Origin: CAYLHQ01 sp964628935
GTDB lineage: Bacteria; Acidobacteriota; Polarisedimenticolia; Polarisedimenticolales; DASRJG01
NCBI GenBank assembly: GCA_964628935.1
Contig: CAZVOE010000068.1
Location: forward strand, 1 to 15,874
DNA: 15,874 bases
Reading direction: 5' to 3'
Below the pieces are notes generated by a model that was not told the DNA's origin, did not search any database, and saw only the letters and a program-made list of their open reading frames with translations. The translations under genes and the position numbers were made by a program. Position 1 is the first letter of the stretch; every line of letters starts with the position of its first letter. Positions 7,324-13,820 of this stretch are shown in pieces.

Positions 7324-7515
7324 GGCGCACTCCTCCGCCCGCCGAAGATCGCTTCTTCGCGGATCGCGCGAAAGCGCGGTGCAAGATGCGTGACAGCGGT
7401 CATTCGTGCGGCGCGCGGGGCTCCGCGTCGCGGTCGGGGGCTCGGGCGCGAAATGGATGCGCGGCGCGGCTCGCGCCGCGAAGAAACGGCGCGATTCCGA
7501 GGCGGCAAAGCGGGA
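7324..7515. other. Intergenic region upstream of HMG-CoA reductase with strong hairpin
   Basis: This 192-nt gap separates the hemerythrin stop from the HMG-CoA reductase ribosome site. It contains a perfect 9-bp inverted repeat at 7460-7480 (CGCGGCGCG, loop GCT, CGCGCCGCG) and a smaller CGCGC-GAAA-GCGCG hairpin at 7365-7378 with a GNRA-type loop. On the minus strand the large hairpin is followed by CATCCATTT, a weak T-poor tail, so it may end hemerythrin transcripts. I could not find a convincing promoter, although one for the HMG-CoA reductase operon should be here if it is not read through from upstream. Confidence 0.5.
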
Positions 7516-7932
7516 TCAGTGGGAAGGAGAGGGGGCGGCCCCGAGGAATCGGGCAAGGTCGGCGTCGGCGCTTCGCACGTGGCCGAGCAGCCAACCGCGC
7601 GGTCCCCGGAGGATCTCCCCGGGCGCGTCGGGGTCGTCGGCGTCGATCCGGGCCCGTAGCTCGCGCAGGAGCCCGACCGCGCCGTCGTGCTCGCGCACGT
7701 GGGCCTCGTAGTCGGGATACGCCCACTCGCGCATCGCGATCTGCTCCGAAAGGAAATGCCCCTCGAGAAACCCGACCAGGGCGTCGAGCCGCGCGAGGAC
7801 CTCCTCCTTGGGCTTCCCACCCGCGATCGCCCGGCCGAGGGCGTTCATTTCTTCGAGTTGCGCCTCGTGCTCGGAATCGAGCCACTCGGCTCCCAGGCGA
7901 ACCAGATCGGGGTCGGGGGCTCGGTGGTCCAT
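7516..7932 (-). CDS. Bacteriohemerythrin
   Basis: The 138-residue protein is a single hemerythrin domain with the complete diiron ligand set in the expected order: His22, His59, Glu63, His78, His82, His118 and Asp123. The central HFLSEQIAMREWAYPDYEAH block is diagnostic. Such proteins bind O2 reversibly, and are used for oxygen delivery, oxygen sensing or iron and stress control in the cytosol. An upstream ATG at 7938 directly abuts GGAGG (7939-7943, minus strand), too close to work. ATG 7932 gives a 6-nt spacing and is chosen. It lies between the osmC-like gene and the HMG-CoA reductase gene on the same strand, possibly under its own promoter. Confidence 0.92.
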   Translation of the reverse strand: MDHRAPDPDLVRLGAEWLDSEHEAQLEEMNALGRAIAGGKPKEEVLARLDALVGFLEGHFLSEQIAMREWAYPDYEAHVREHDGAVGLLRELRARIDADDPDAPGEILRGPRGWLLGHVRSADADLARFLGAAPSPSH

Positions 7933-7954
7933 CGACATCCTCCGGAGGCGACCG

Positions 7955-7960
7955 ATTCTA
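7955..7960 (-). promoter_or_regulatory. Possible -10 box for hemerythrin gene
   Basis: On the minus strand this reads TAGAAT, five of six matches to the -10 consensus. It is placed so that transcription would begin about 16 nt before the hemerythrin ATG, with GGAGG inside the leader. No good -35 is found at the normal spacing, so the call is weak. Confidence 0.3.
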
Positions 7961-7985
7961 ACGGGGGGCAACCCTGATTCGTCGG

Positions 7986-8034
7986 AAAAAACGTCCTGGG
8001 ACTCCCCCTACGGTTCTCGGGGACGATCGAGGAC
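7986..8034 (-). terminator. Possible intrinsic terminator of osmC-like gene
   Basis: Read on the minus strand, nested stems bracket the osmC-like stop: an outer GTCCT/AGGAC (plus 8030-8034 with 7993-7997) and an inner TCCCC/GGGGA (plus 8019-8023 with 8003-8007). Six consecutive T residues follow (plus 7986-7991). The outer stem is short and there are internal loops, so the structure is plausible rather than certain. Confidence 0.4.
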
Positions 8035-8400
8035 CGTCGCCACTCGGATCTCGGGCGGCGTTTCGAGGTGCTTCTTGACCGCGCAGAGTTGCGCCGTTCG
8101 GACCACGGCGTCCCGGTACGACGGGGGGAAGTCGGGTGGGAGCTCGATTTCGAGGTCGATGCGTTCGACGAGGCGCGTCGCCGCGTTCCAGTGCGCTCGC
8201 TGGCGGATGCGCACCCTCTCGGTCGGGATCCCACGCTGGCGGCAAAACCGCGAGACGTAGATGCCGGCGCACGTCCCGATCGACGCGAGGAAAAGCGCGA
8301 ATGGGGAGGGGGCCGACCCGTCCTGGTCGGTCGTGACCGTCACTCCGTCGAACGTGGCGTCGACCCGATCGGACGGGGAGAGCGTGATCGTCATGTCCAC
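8008..8400 (-). CDS. OsmC/Ohr-family protein
   Basis: This 130-residue protein matches the OsmC fold. A DGSAPSPFALFLASIGTCAG segment holds the first redox Cys (Cys44) and AQLCAVKKHLE holds the second (Cys106), the pair that reduces organic hydroperoxides in the active members. An additional Cys53 is present. The GTG start at 8398-8400 is chosen because GGAGG (plus 8407-8411) is 6 nt upstream; the next ATG, two codons later, would have a 12-nt spacing. It is transcribed away from the outer-membrane gene at 8499 and toward the hemerythrin gene. It is most like the YhfA/OsmC-like subgroup; the true substrate is not certain. Confidence 0.88.
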   Translation of the reverse strand: MDMTITLSPSDRVDATFDGVTVTTDQDGSAPSPFALFLASIGTCAGIYVSRFCRQRGIPTERVRIRQRAHWNAATRLVERIDLEIELPPDFPPSYRDAVVRTAQLCAVKKHLETPPEIRVATVLDRPREP

Positions 8401-8434
8401 GAGAAACCTCCGGAAAGGTGCCGGATTCCTGGAT

Positions 8435-8462
8435 GCACGGTCGCTTCGACGGGTCACCGTGC
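8435..8462. repeat. Inverted repeat in divergent promoter region
   Basis: GCACGGT (8435-8441) and ACCGTGC (8456-8462) form a perfect 7-bp dyad with a 14-nt centre in the 98-nt gap between the divergent osmC-like and outer-membrane genes. Its location suits an operator shared by both promoters. I found no strong -35/-10 pair, so its role is inferred. Confidence 0.4.
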
Positions 8463-8498
8463 GGTAGGATCCGCCGGCAACTTTCGGAAGGAGGACGT

Positions 8499-9146
8499 AT
8501 GCGCTCCGTTCGCCGGCTCGTCGTGATCGCCCTTCTGGGATTCCTTCCCTCCGCCGCCACCTTGGCCGCCGGACCGGTCGACTTCGAGATCGGCCTTGCC
8601 TACTGGCTCTCCGAGGCCGAAGAGACCGGGGAGGAGGCGGTCGACACGGAGGATCTCGGGGGGTGGGTCGAACTCGGGGTTTCGCGGTGGGGCTTCGCCC
8701 TCTCGTACTGGCAGCTCTCGCCGGACGAGGGCGGCGACCACGAATTCACCTCGCTCGACGTCAAGTACCGGGTGTTCGAGCCGAGCGAAGGGAACTACAT
8801 CGCGCTCGGGGCGGGGGGCGAGCGGGTCGGCGTCTCCGGCGGCGGGTTCAGCGACGACTTCACCACGGCGAGGGTCCTCGTCGAGGGCGGATTCAGTATC
8901 AAGATCGTCAAGGTCGTTGGCCGGTACGCGTATCTGCCGAGCCTCGGAGACCTGAGCGCCGGGGCGATCACGCTCGAGGGCGATACCGGGTACGAGGCCG
9001 AGGCCATGGTCTCGGTCCATCCGCTTCCGTTCTTCTACATCCACGCCGGCTACCGCCTGCACAGTCTCGACTTCGACGTTGCCGGAGTGGGGACGGTCAC
9101 GCAGGAGGCGAAGGGGCCGTTCGCCGGCGTCGGGTTCAAGTTCTAG
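8499..9146 (+). CDS. Outer-membrane beta-barrel protein
   Basis: The 215-residue product begins with a classic signal peptide: basic MRSVRR, a hydrophobic core, then cleavage near residue 23-24 before GPVDFE. The rest consists of alternating hydrophobic and polar strands rich in Gly, Tyr and Trp, and ends in VGFKF with a terminal Phe, the usual signal for the barrel assembly machinery. Length and pattern resemble the small 8-stranded opacity-like barrels; no enzyme motif is visible. AAGGAGG at 8488-8494 lies 4 nt before the ATG; an upstream in-frame start lacks this and would hide the signal peptide. The POT transporter gene starts 5 nt after its stop, so the two are likely one transcript. 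Confidence 0.78.
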   Translation: MRSVRRLVVIALLGFLPSAATLAAGPVDFEIGLAYWLSEAEETGEEAVDTEDLGGWVELGVSRWGFALSYWQLSPDEGGDHEFTSLDVKYRVFEPSEGNYIALGAGGERVGVSGGGFSDDFTTARVLVEGGFSIKIVKVVGRYAYLPSLGDLSAGAITLEGDTGYEAEAMVSVHPLPFFYIHAGYRLHSLDFDVAGVGTVTQEAKGPFAGVGFKF

Positions 9147-9151
9147 CCCCC

Positions 9152-10615
9152 GTGGCGGAGACGTTTTTCGGCCATCCGCGCGGTCTCGCGACCCTCTTCT
9201 TCACGGAGATGTGGGAGAGGTTCGGATACTACGGGATGCGCGCCCTCTTGATCCTTTACCTGACCGCGGCAGCCGCCGACGGCGGCCTCGCGATGAACGC
9301 AGCGGACGCCGGGGCGATCTACGCCCTGTTCACTTCCCTGGTTTACCTGCTCGGGCTTCCGGGCGGATGGGTCGCGGACCGGCTGACCGGGCAACGGAGG
9401 GCGGTCCTCCTCGGGGGGATCCTCCTCGCCGCCGGCTACCTCGTCATGGTCGTGCCGGGCCGCCTCCCTTTCTTCGGCGGCCTCGGGCTCGTCGTCCTCG
9501 GGACCGGGCTCCTCAAGCCGAACGTGAGCGTGATCGTCGGGCAGCTCTACGCGGAGCACGACGAGCGCCGGGACTCCGCATTCTCACTCTTTTACATGGG
9601 GATCAACCTCGGCGCGTTCCTCGGCCCGATCGTTTGCAGCTTCCTGGGGGAGAAGGTCGATTGGCAACTCGGCTTCGCGGCGGCGGGCGTCGGGATGGTG
9701 CTCGGCCTCGTGCAGTACGTCCTCGGAGGGAAGCACCTGGGCGACGCCGGCCTGCGCCCGGCTCACGCGGACACGGCGGAGGAGCGCAGGACGCTCCGCC
9801 GGCAGATCCTGAGCGGAGCCGTCCTCGGCGCAGTGAGCCTCGTCGTGATCGCGGGGCTCTTCGCGACCGGCGTGATCCGCCCGGAGCCGTCGTCGATCTC
9901 GAACGCCTTCGGAGTCTTCCTGCTCGTGGTGGTCGTCGCGTTCTTCGGCTGGCTCTTTCTCACGGGAGATTGGAACCGGCAAGAGCGGGGGAGGCTCATC
10001 GCGGTCGCAGCCCTCTTCGTGGCGGCTTCGTTTTTCTGGGGGGCGTACGAGCAGGCGGGCTCCTCCCTCAACCTGTTCGCGTTCGAGAGCACCGACCGGG
10101 TGGTGGGAGGGTGGGAGTTTCCCGCGGGGTGGTTCCAGTGGGTGCCTGCCCTCTTCGTCATCTTGCAGGCGCCGCTCTTTGCGTGGCTGTGGCTTCGCAT
10201 GGGGTCGCGCCAACCCTCGAGTCCGGCGAAGTTCGCGTTCGGGCTCCTCTTCGTGGGGCTCGGCTTCGTGGTCATGTCGCTCGCCGCCGGCCTCGCGGCG
10301 GGGGGCGGGAAAGTGGGGGTCTCCTGGCTCCTGGCGACCTATTTCCTCCACGTCGTCGGCGAAATGTGCCTGAGCCCGGTCGGGCTGAGCACGGTGACGA
10401 AGCTCGCCCCGGCTCGCGTGGGCGGGCTGATGATGGGGGTCTGGTTCCTCGCGTCCGCCGTCGGAAACTACCTGGGGGGCCGCGCCGCAGGGCTCTACGA
10501 GACGGTTTCTCTGCCGCTCCTGTTCGGCGCGATCGCTGCCGTCGCAGTCGCCGCGGGCCTGATCCTCGCGCTCTTCGTCCGTCCGATCCGCCGTTTGATG
10601 GGAGGGGTGAGGTAG
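9152..10615 (+). CDS. POT/PTR-family proton-coupled peptide transporter
   Basis: The 487-residue protein is an inner-membrane major facilitator with about 12 or more hydrophobic segments. POT signatures are clear: EMWERFGYYG (residues 19-28, the E-x-x-E-R-F proton-coupling motif), GGWVADR (71-77), conserved Lys122 in LLKPN, and FYMGINLGA (147-155, the PTR2 signature). These carriers import di- and tripeptides with protons. The GTG at 9152 is chosen because the N-terminal motif follows directly and homologues start here; there is no clear ribosome site, so coupling to the barrel gene is likely. The open frame extends upstream within the barrel gene but is not coding there. Its TAG stop lies inside a TAGGG repeat element. 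Confidence 0.93.
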   Translation: MAETFFGHPRGLATLFFTEMWERFGYYGMRALLILYLTAAAADGGLAMNAADAGAIYALFTSLVYLLGLPGGWVADRLTGQRRAVLLGGILLAAGYLVMVVPGRLPFFGGLGLVVLGTGLLKPNVSVIVGQLYAEHDERRDSAFSLFYMGINLGAFLGPIVCSFLGEKVDWQLGFAAAGVGMVLGLVQYVLGGKHLGDAGLRPAHADTAEERRTLRRQILSGAVLGAVSLVVIAGLFATGVIRPEPSSISNAFGVFLLVVVVAFFGWLFLTGDWNRQERGRLIAVAALFVAASFFWGAYEQAGSSLNLFAFESTDRVVGGWEFPAGWFQWVPALFVILQAPLFAWLWLRMGSRQPSSPAKFAFGLLFVGLGFVVMSLAAGLAAGGGKVGVSWLLATYFLHVVGEMCLSPVGLSTVTKLAPARVGGLMMGVWFLASAVGNYLGGRAAGLYETVSLPLLFGAIAAVAVAAGLILALFVRPIRRLMGGVR

Positions 10616-10634
10616 GGCGGAATGTCCCCTATCC
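10611..10634. repeat. TAGGGGACATTCC-family repeat, single-sided copy
   Basis: On the minus strand 10634 to 10617 reads GGATAGGGGACATTCCGC, the same core as the right-hand arms at 2999 and 14744. On the plus strand the POT transporter stop is inside the opposing GGTAGGG (10611-10617), giving an imperfect short dyad with CCCTATCC (10627-10634). It sits between two genes in the same direction, and the radical SAM ATG follows 7 nt later. Confidence 0.6.
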
Positions 10635-10641
10635 TTTCTCC

Positions 10642-11514
10642 ATGCGGTACGAGGGGCCCATCTACCGACCGCCGTCGGAGGCCGATTCGCTGATCGTGCA
10701 GGCGACGATCGGGTGCTCGTGGAACGCGTGCACCTACTGCGACATGTACCGGCACAAGTCGTACCGTGTGCGCCCCACCGCCGAGGTCCTCGACGACGTC
10801 GCGCGCGCGGCCGCGGCGGTCGGCTCGGAGGTGCGAAAGGTCTTCGTCGCCGACGGGGACGCGCTCGCGATGTCCCTCGACGAGTGGGTCCCTCTCCTCG
10901 AAGCGTTCGGGAAGTCGTTCCCGCGTCTTCGACGGGTCAGCGCCTACGCGACCGCCCGAAATCTCCTCGAGAAGAGCCCCGCGCAGCTCGCGACCCTCCG
11001 TCGCGCGGGGCTCGCGCTCGTCTACATCGGTCCCGAATCGGGGGACGACGTCACCCTCAAGCGCATCGCGAAGGGAGCCGATTTCGCGGCGCACGTCGAG
11101 GCGGCACGGCGGGCCCGCGAGGCGGGAATCGGACTTTCCGCGATCTTCCTCCTCGGTGCCGGCGGGGTCGAGCGGAGCAGGGAGCACGCCGCCGCCTCCG
11201 CGCGCCTGGCAAGCGAGATGGACCCGAGGTTTCTCTCGCTCCTGACCCTCACGGTGATCCCGGGGACGCCGATCGCCCGTCTCGAGGAGTCCGGCCGTTT
11301 CGTTCTCCCCGACCTTCCCGGGCTCCTCCGAGAGCTTCGAACGTTCGTCGCCGAAGCGAGTCCCGCCGACGCGATCTTTCGCACGAACCACGCGTCGAAC
11401 TACCTGCCGCTCTCCGGACGACTTCCCAGAGACCGCGAGCGCCTGGTCGCGCTTCTCGACGAGGCGCTAGCGGGGAGGGTCCCCCTCCGGCCCGAGTGGG
11501 CGCGCGGACTCTGA
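10642..11514 (+). CDS. Radical SAM protein with CX4CX2C cluster motif
   Basis: This 290-residue protein opens with RYEGPIYRPPSEADSLIVQ and then IGCSWNACTYCDMY. Cys25, Cys30 and Cys33 would hold the 4Fe-4S cluster; the first gap is four residues instead of the canonical three, a form I associate with a group of short radical SAM proteins related by name to coproporphyrinogen oxidase. Further core marks are VFVADGDAL, RVSAYATARNLL, and YIGPESGDDVTLKRI, the SAM-binding strands of the half barrel. The substrate is unknown. The open frame continues far upstream in the POT gene, but the family N-terminus fits ATG 10642. There is no Shine-Dalgarno; TATCCT at 10630-10635 could be a -10 giving a leaderless message, though a -35 is absent. 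Confidence 0.85.
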   Translation: MRYEGPIYRPPSEADSLIVQATIGCSWNACTYCDMYRHKSYRVRPTAEVLDDVARAAAAVGSEVRKVFVADGDALAMSLDEWVPLLEAFGKSFPRLRRVSAYATARNLLEKSPAQLATLRRAGLALVYIGPESGDDVTLKRIAKGADFAAHVEAARRAREAGIGLSAIFLLGAGGVERSREHAAASARLASEMDPRFLSLLTLTVIPGTPIARLEESGRFVLPDLPGLLRELRTFVAEASPADAIFRTNHASNYLPLSGRLPRDRERLVALLDEALAGRVPLRPEWARGL

Positions 11515-11548
11515 AGGCCGTCACACGGATCGGCCCGCCGGGCGACCC

Positions 11549-12091
11549 ATGGACGAATCGGACCCCGGAGAGACCGTGGACGACACGTCCTGGGATCGCG
11601 CGCTCGAGACCCTCCACCCGGATGCGTGGGGCTGGGCGCTCACCTGCTGTGATCGCGACCCCGAGGTCGCCGGGGAGGTGCTCCAGACCGCCTACGGCAA
11701 GATCCTGTCGGGGAGGGCGCGTTTCGACGGGCGATCCTCCCGCAAGACCTGGCTGTTCTCCGTCATCCGGCTGACCGCCGCGGACCACCGCCGGGAGGGA
11801 ATCCGGAAGCGCCTTCGGAGCGCGTTGCTCGCCGATCGCGCTCCCAAGCCCCTTCCCGTCGCCGATCCGGAATCCTCGGCTTCCTCGTCGGAAACCGCGC
11901 GCCTCCTCCGAGAGGCGCTCGCACGGATCTCCCCACGCCAGCGGGAAGTCCTCCACCTCGTCTTTTACCAAGGGCTCAGTCTGGACGAGGCGGCGGCGGC
12001 GCTCGGCATCAGTTCCGGCGCGGCGCGCACCCACTACGACCGAGGCAAGTCGAGGCTCCGCGATCTTCTTCCACAGGAGGTCACCCGATGA
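11549..12091 (+). CDS. ECF-type RNA polymerase sigma factor
   Basis: The 180-residue product has the two-domain ECF layout. Region 2 (about 15-80) contains EVLQTAYGKILSG and KTWLFSVIRLTAADHRR, the core-binding and -10 recognition helices. Region 4 (about 117-174) holds SPRQREVLHLVFYQGLSLDE followed by the AAAALGISSGAARTHYDRGK helix-turn-helix that reads the -35. An Ala/Ser-rich linker joins them. ECF factors switch on stress regulons and are usually held by a co-encoded anti-sigma factor. Its stop overlaps the next gene by four bases (ATGA). No strong ribosome site is seen before ATG 11549, and the promoter may lie inside the radical SAM gene or in the 34-nt gap. Confidence 0.92.
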   Translation: MDESDPGETVDDTSWDRALETLHPDAWGWALTCCDRDPEVAGEVLQTAYGKILSGRARFDGRSSRKTWLFSVIRLTAADHRREGIRKRLRSALLADRAPKPLPVADPESSASSSETARLLREALARISPRQREVLHLVFYQGLSLDEAAAALGISSGAARTHYDRGKSRLRDLLPQEVTR

Positions 12092-12522
12092 ACACGGACC
12101 GGTCGGACGACCACGATCTCCGGCAGGCGTTCACCCTTCTCCGACAGGAGGACCGCCGAAACGCGCCGTCCTTTGAGAGTCTCCGCGCCGCCGTTCCCGC
12201 GGGAGGCCCGTCCCCCCGCTGGGCGCGACGCGCATGGGTGGCAACCGCCGCGGCGGGCGCCGGGACGCTCCTTCTCGCCGCTTGGTTCGCGGGCGGGCGC
12301 GGCCGCGGCGCGGACGACCTGGCCGCCTCGATCGCCTTCGCGCAGGAGATCGCCGCGTGGTCGGCCCCGACCGATGCCCTCCACCGGCTCGCTCCTGCGG
12401 GCATTCCCGACTCCGTTCCCGGGCTCGATGTGGGCTCGGCCTACGTACCCGACGCCCTCGCGACGGGCGACGACCGATTCGAGGCGGCGCGGGGCGCCGC
12501 CGACGTGGAGGAAACGCCATGA
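12088..12522 (+). CDS. Probable single-pass anti-sigma factor
   Basis: The protein of 144 residues has a short acidic/basic N-terminus with DLRQAFTLLRQEDRRNAPSF (about 10-29), a segment common in small proteins encoded after ECF factors. One membrane helix follows at about 49-69 (ARRAWVATAAAGAGTLLLAA region), then a roughly 75-residue outer part. It has no Cys at all, so it is not a zinc-binding (ZAS) anti-sigma factor. AGGAGG at 12075-12080 gives it good translation despite the ATGA overlap with the sigma gene; its own stop overlaps the next start by ATGA. The role is inferred from position and topology: a cytosolic N-terminus would bind the sigma factor and the periplasmic part would sense the downstream protein. 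Confidence 0.65.
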   Translation: MNTDRSDDHDLRQAFTLLRQEDRRNAPSFESLRAAVPAGGPSPRWARRAWVATAAAGAGTLLLAAWFAGGRGRGADDLAASIAFAQEIAAWSAPTDALHRLAPAGIPDSVPGLDVGSAYVPDALATGDDRFEAARGAADVEETP

Positions 12523-13025
12523 AGCGATCGATCGTGTTCTGTCTCGCGATTCTCGTGCTGGCGGCGGCCGGACCGGCCGACGCGCAAGGGGAACTCCGCC
12601 AACCCCGCCCTCACGCCGTCGAGGGAATGTCGAGGCCCGGCGGGCCCGGCGGCGCCGGCAATCCTGGCGGTCCTCCCCCGTTCGAGAGGCACCTCTTTCC
12701 GCCCGACCTGGTCCTGCACAACCAGCTTGCGCTCGGGCTCTCCGAGGATCAGTTGACCGCGATCAAGCGGCTCCTCAAGGAGACCCAGGGACGCGTGGTC
12801 GAGCTCCAGGCCGACCTCGCGCGCGTGACGGAACGCCTGAGCGGGATCCTCGCGCCGCCGAGGGTCGACGAGGCCGCAGCGCTCTCGGCTTCCGACGAGG
12901 CCATGCGCCTCGAGTCGCTCGTCAAGCGCGAGCACTTGGCCCTCCTCGTGCGCGTCAAGAACCTGCTGACGGAGGACCAGCAGGAGACGTTGCGTAACCT
13001 CCGCCCGCCCCGGCGGGAGGATTGA
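12519..13025 (+). CDS. Periplasmic Spy/CpxP-like stress or metal-sensing protein
   Basis: The 168-residue protein has a signal peptide (MKRSIVFC..., cleavage after about Ala22) and a Gly/Pro-rich spacer (37-54). An all-helical domain follows with two LTxxQ-type motifs, LSEDQ at 74-78 and LTEDQ at 150-154, as in Spy, CpxP and the metal-sensor CnrX/ZraP group. The mature protein has no Cys, but His residues at 32, 58 and 67 could serve as ligands. GGAGG at 12507-12511 is 7 nt upstream. The sigma, anti-sigma and periplasmic helical trio mirrors CnrH-CnrY-CnrX in layout. A chaperone-like feedback role as in CpxP is equally possible. Confidence 0.75.
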   Translation: MKRSIVFCLAILVLAAAGPADAQGELRQPRPHAVEGMSRPGGPGGAGNPGGPPPFERHLFPPDLVLHNQLALGLSEDQLTAIKRLLKETQGRVVELQADLARVTERLSGILAPPRVDEAAALSASDEAMRLESLVKREHLALLVRVKNLLTEDQQETLRNLRPPRRED

Positions 13026-13037
13026 CTTCGGTCAATC
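13020..13037 (+). other. UUCG-tetraloop hairpin at the operon end
   Basis: GATTGAC-TTCG-GTCAATC is a perfect 7-bp stem closed by C(UUCG)G, an exceptionally stable loop in RNA. It contains the stop codon (13023-13025) of the Spy-like gene. There is no T-run after it, so it is not a standard intrinsic terminator; it may protect the transcript 3' end or work with the next two hairpins. Confidence 0.55.
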
Positions 13038-13051
13038 GGCGTCCCCGGTGG

Positions 13052-13074
13052 ATGGTAGGGCGCGCGGCTACCAT
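13052..13074. repeat. Inverted repeat upstream of peroxiredoxin gene
   Basis: ATGGTAG (13052-13058) and CTACCAT (13068-13074) are perfect 7-bp arms around a 9-nt GC-rich centre. The right arm holds TACCAT, a four-of-six match to a -10 box, so the dyad could be an operator over the peroxiredoxin promoter. No matching -35 was found. Confidence 0.45.
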
Positions 13075-13080
13075 GGAGGG

Positions 13081-13101
13081 AGGACGGCCGGGAGCCGTCC
13101 T
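13081..13101 (+). other. 5' leader hairpin before peroxiredoxin gene
   Basis: AGGACGGC (13081-13088) pairs perfectly with GCCGTCCT (13094-13101) across a CGGGA loop, ending 14 nt before the AGGAGG ribosome site at 13116-13121. It could be a terminator for the upstream operon (only TT follows, so weak) or a leader element influencing translation. Confidence 0.45.
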
Positions 13102-13127
13102 TCCGCCGCTTCGACAGGAGGAGCCCC

Positions 13128-13799
13128 ATGGAACCCGCCGTCGCCCCCATCCACGTCCCGCTCCCTCGCCTCGGAAGGCCCGCCCCGCGATTCCAGGCGG
13201 TGACGACGCACGGCGAGCTGGATCTCGACGATTTCAAGGGAAGCTGGCTCGTCTTTTTCTCTCACCCCGCCGATTTCACGCCGGTTTGCACGACCGAGTT
13301 TCTCGCGTTCGCACGGGTGCATCCGGAGCTGCGCTCGATCGGCTGCGAGCTCCTCGGGCTTTCGATCGACAGCGTCTACGCCCACATCGCATGGGTCCGA
13401 AACATCGAGGAGAACTTCGGCGTCAAGATCGAGTTCCCCGTGATCGCCGATCTCGACCGGAAGGTGGCTTCGGCCTACGGGATGGTGATGACGGGGGAGA
13501 GCGACACCGAAACCGCTCGTTCGGTTTTCGTGATCGACGACCGGCAAACGCTCCGGGCGATGATCCACTACCCGTCCACCACCGGCCGGAACGTGGACGA
13601 GATCGTACGGCTCGTCCGGGCCCTGCAAACGGCGGATGAATATGCGGTCGCCACCCCGGCGAACTGGAAGCCGGGCGACAAGGCGATCGTGCCGCCCCCG
13701 AAGACTCAGGAACGCGCCGAGGCGCGGGTGCGGGAGACGAAGCAGTTCGATGTGACCGACTGGTATTTCGCGGAGAAGACCCTCGAACGGGGCCGGTAA
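13128..13799 (+). CDS. Peroxiredoxin, 1-Cys Prx6 type
   Basis: The 223-residue enzyme reduces hydrogen peroxide and organic peroxides. Its active site FFSHPADFTPVCTTEF holds the peroxidatic Cys54 with Pro47, Thr51 and Glu57-type neighbours. The long C-terminal part with YAVATPANWKPGDKAIVPPP is the Prx6-type extension. The only other Cys is Cys73 in the core and there is no C-terminal resolving Cys, so a 1-Cys mechanism is expected with an outside reductant. AGGAGG at 13116-13121 is 6 nt before the ATG. A hairpin-rich 100-nt region lies upstream, and the LpxL-like gene begins 21 nt after the stop, so they may be co-transcribed. Confidence 0.95.
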   Translation: MEPAVAPIHVPLPRLGRPAPRFQAVTTHGELDLDDFKGSWLVFFSHPADFTPVCTTEFLAFARVHPELRSIGCELLGLSIDSVYAHIAWVRNIEENFGVKIEFPVIADLDRKVASAYGMVMTGESDTETARSVFVIDDRQTLRAMIHYPSTTGRNVDEIVRLVRALQTADEYAVATPANWKPGDKAIVPPPKTQERAEARVRETKQFDVTDWYFAEKTLERGR

Positions 13800-13820
13800 A
13801 ATGCGGCGCCGGAGGTCTCG

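Noticed and set aside
7360..7480. The short repeats in the hemerythrin/HMG-CoA reductase gap as a possible riboswitch or small RNA
   Set aside because: I could not match any known riboswitch core and found no promoter plus terminator pair to support a small RNA; only the hairpins are reported.
6181..7659. A 492-codon plus-strand open frame opposite the HMG-CoA reductase gene
   Set aside because: The other strand encodes all catalytic motifs of the reductase; the plus-strand product has Asp/Arg/Glu-rich shadow composition and no known motif.
9079..10641. In-frame upstream extension of the radical SAM frame through the POT transporter gene
   Set aside because: The extension is Arg/Pro-rich low-complexity shadow of the transporter; the family N-terminus starts at ATG 10642.
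12173..12997. A 274-codon plus-strand frame overlapping the anti-sigma and Spy-like genes
   Set aside because: The two ATGA-linked genes have good ribosome sites, a signal peptide and a membrane helix; this frame is Arg/Pro-rich and has none of these.
12088..13025. A zinc-dependent (ZAS) anti-sigma/sensor arrangement
   Set aside because: The anti-sigma candidate has no Cys and lacks the HX3CX2C motif, so the zinc-binding type is excluded.
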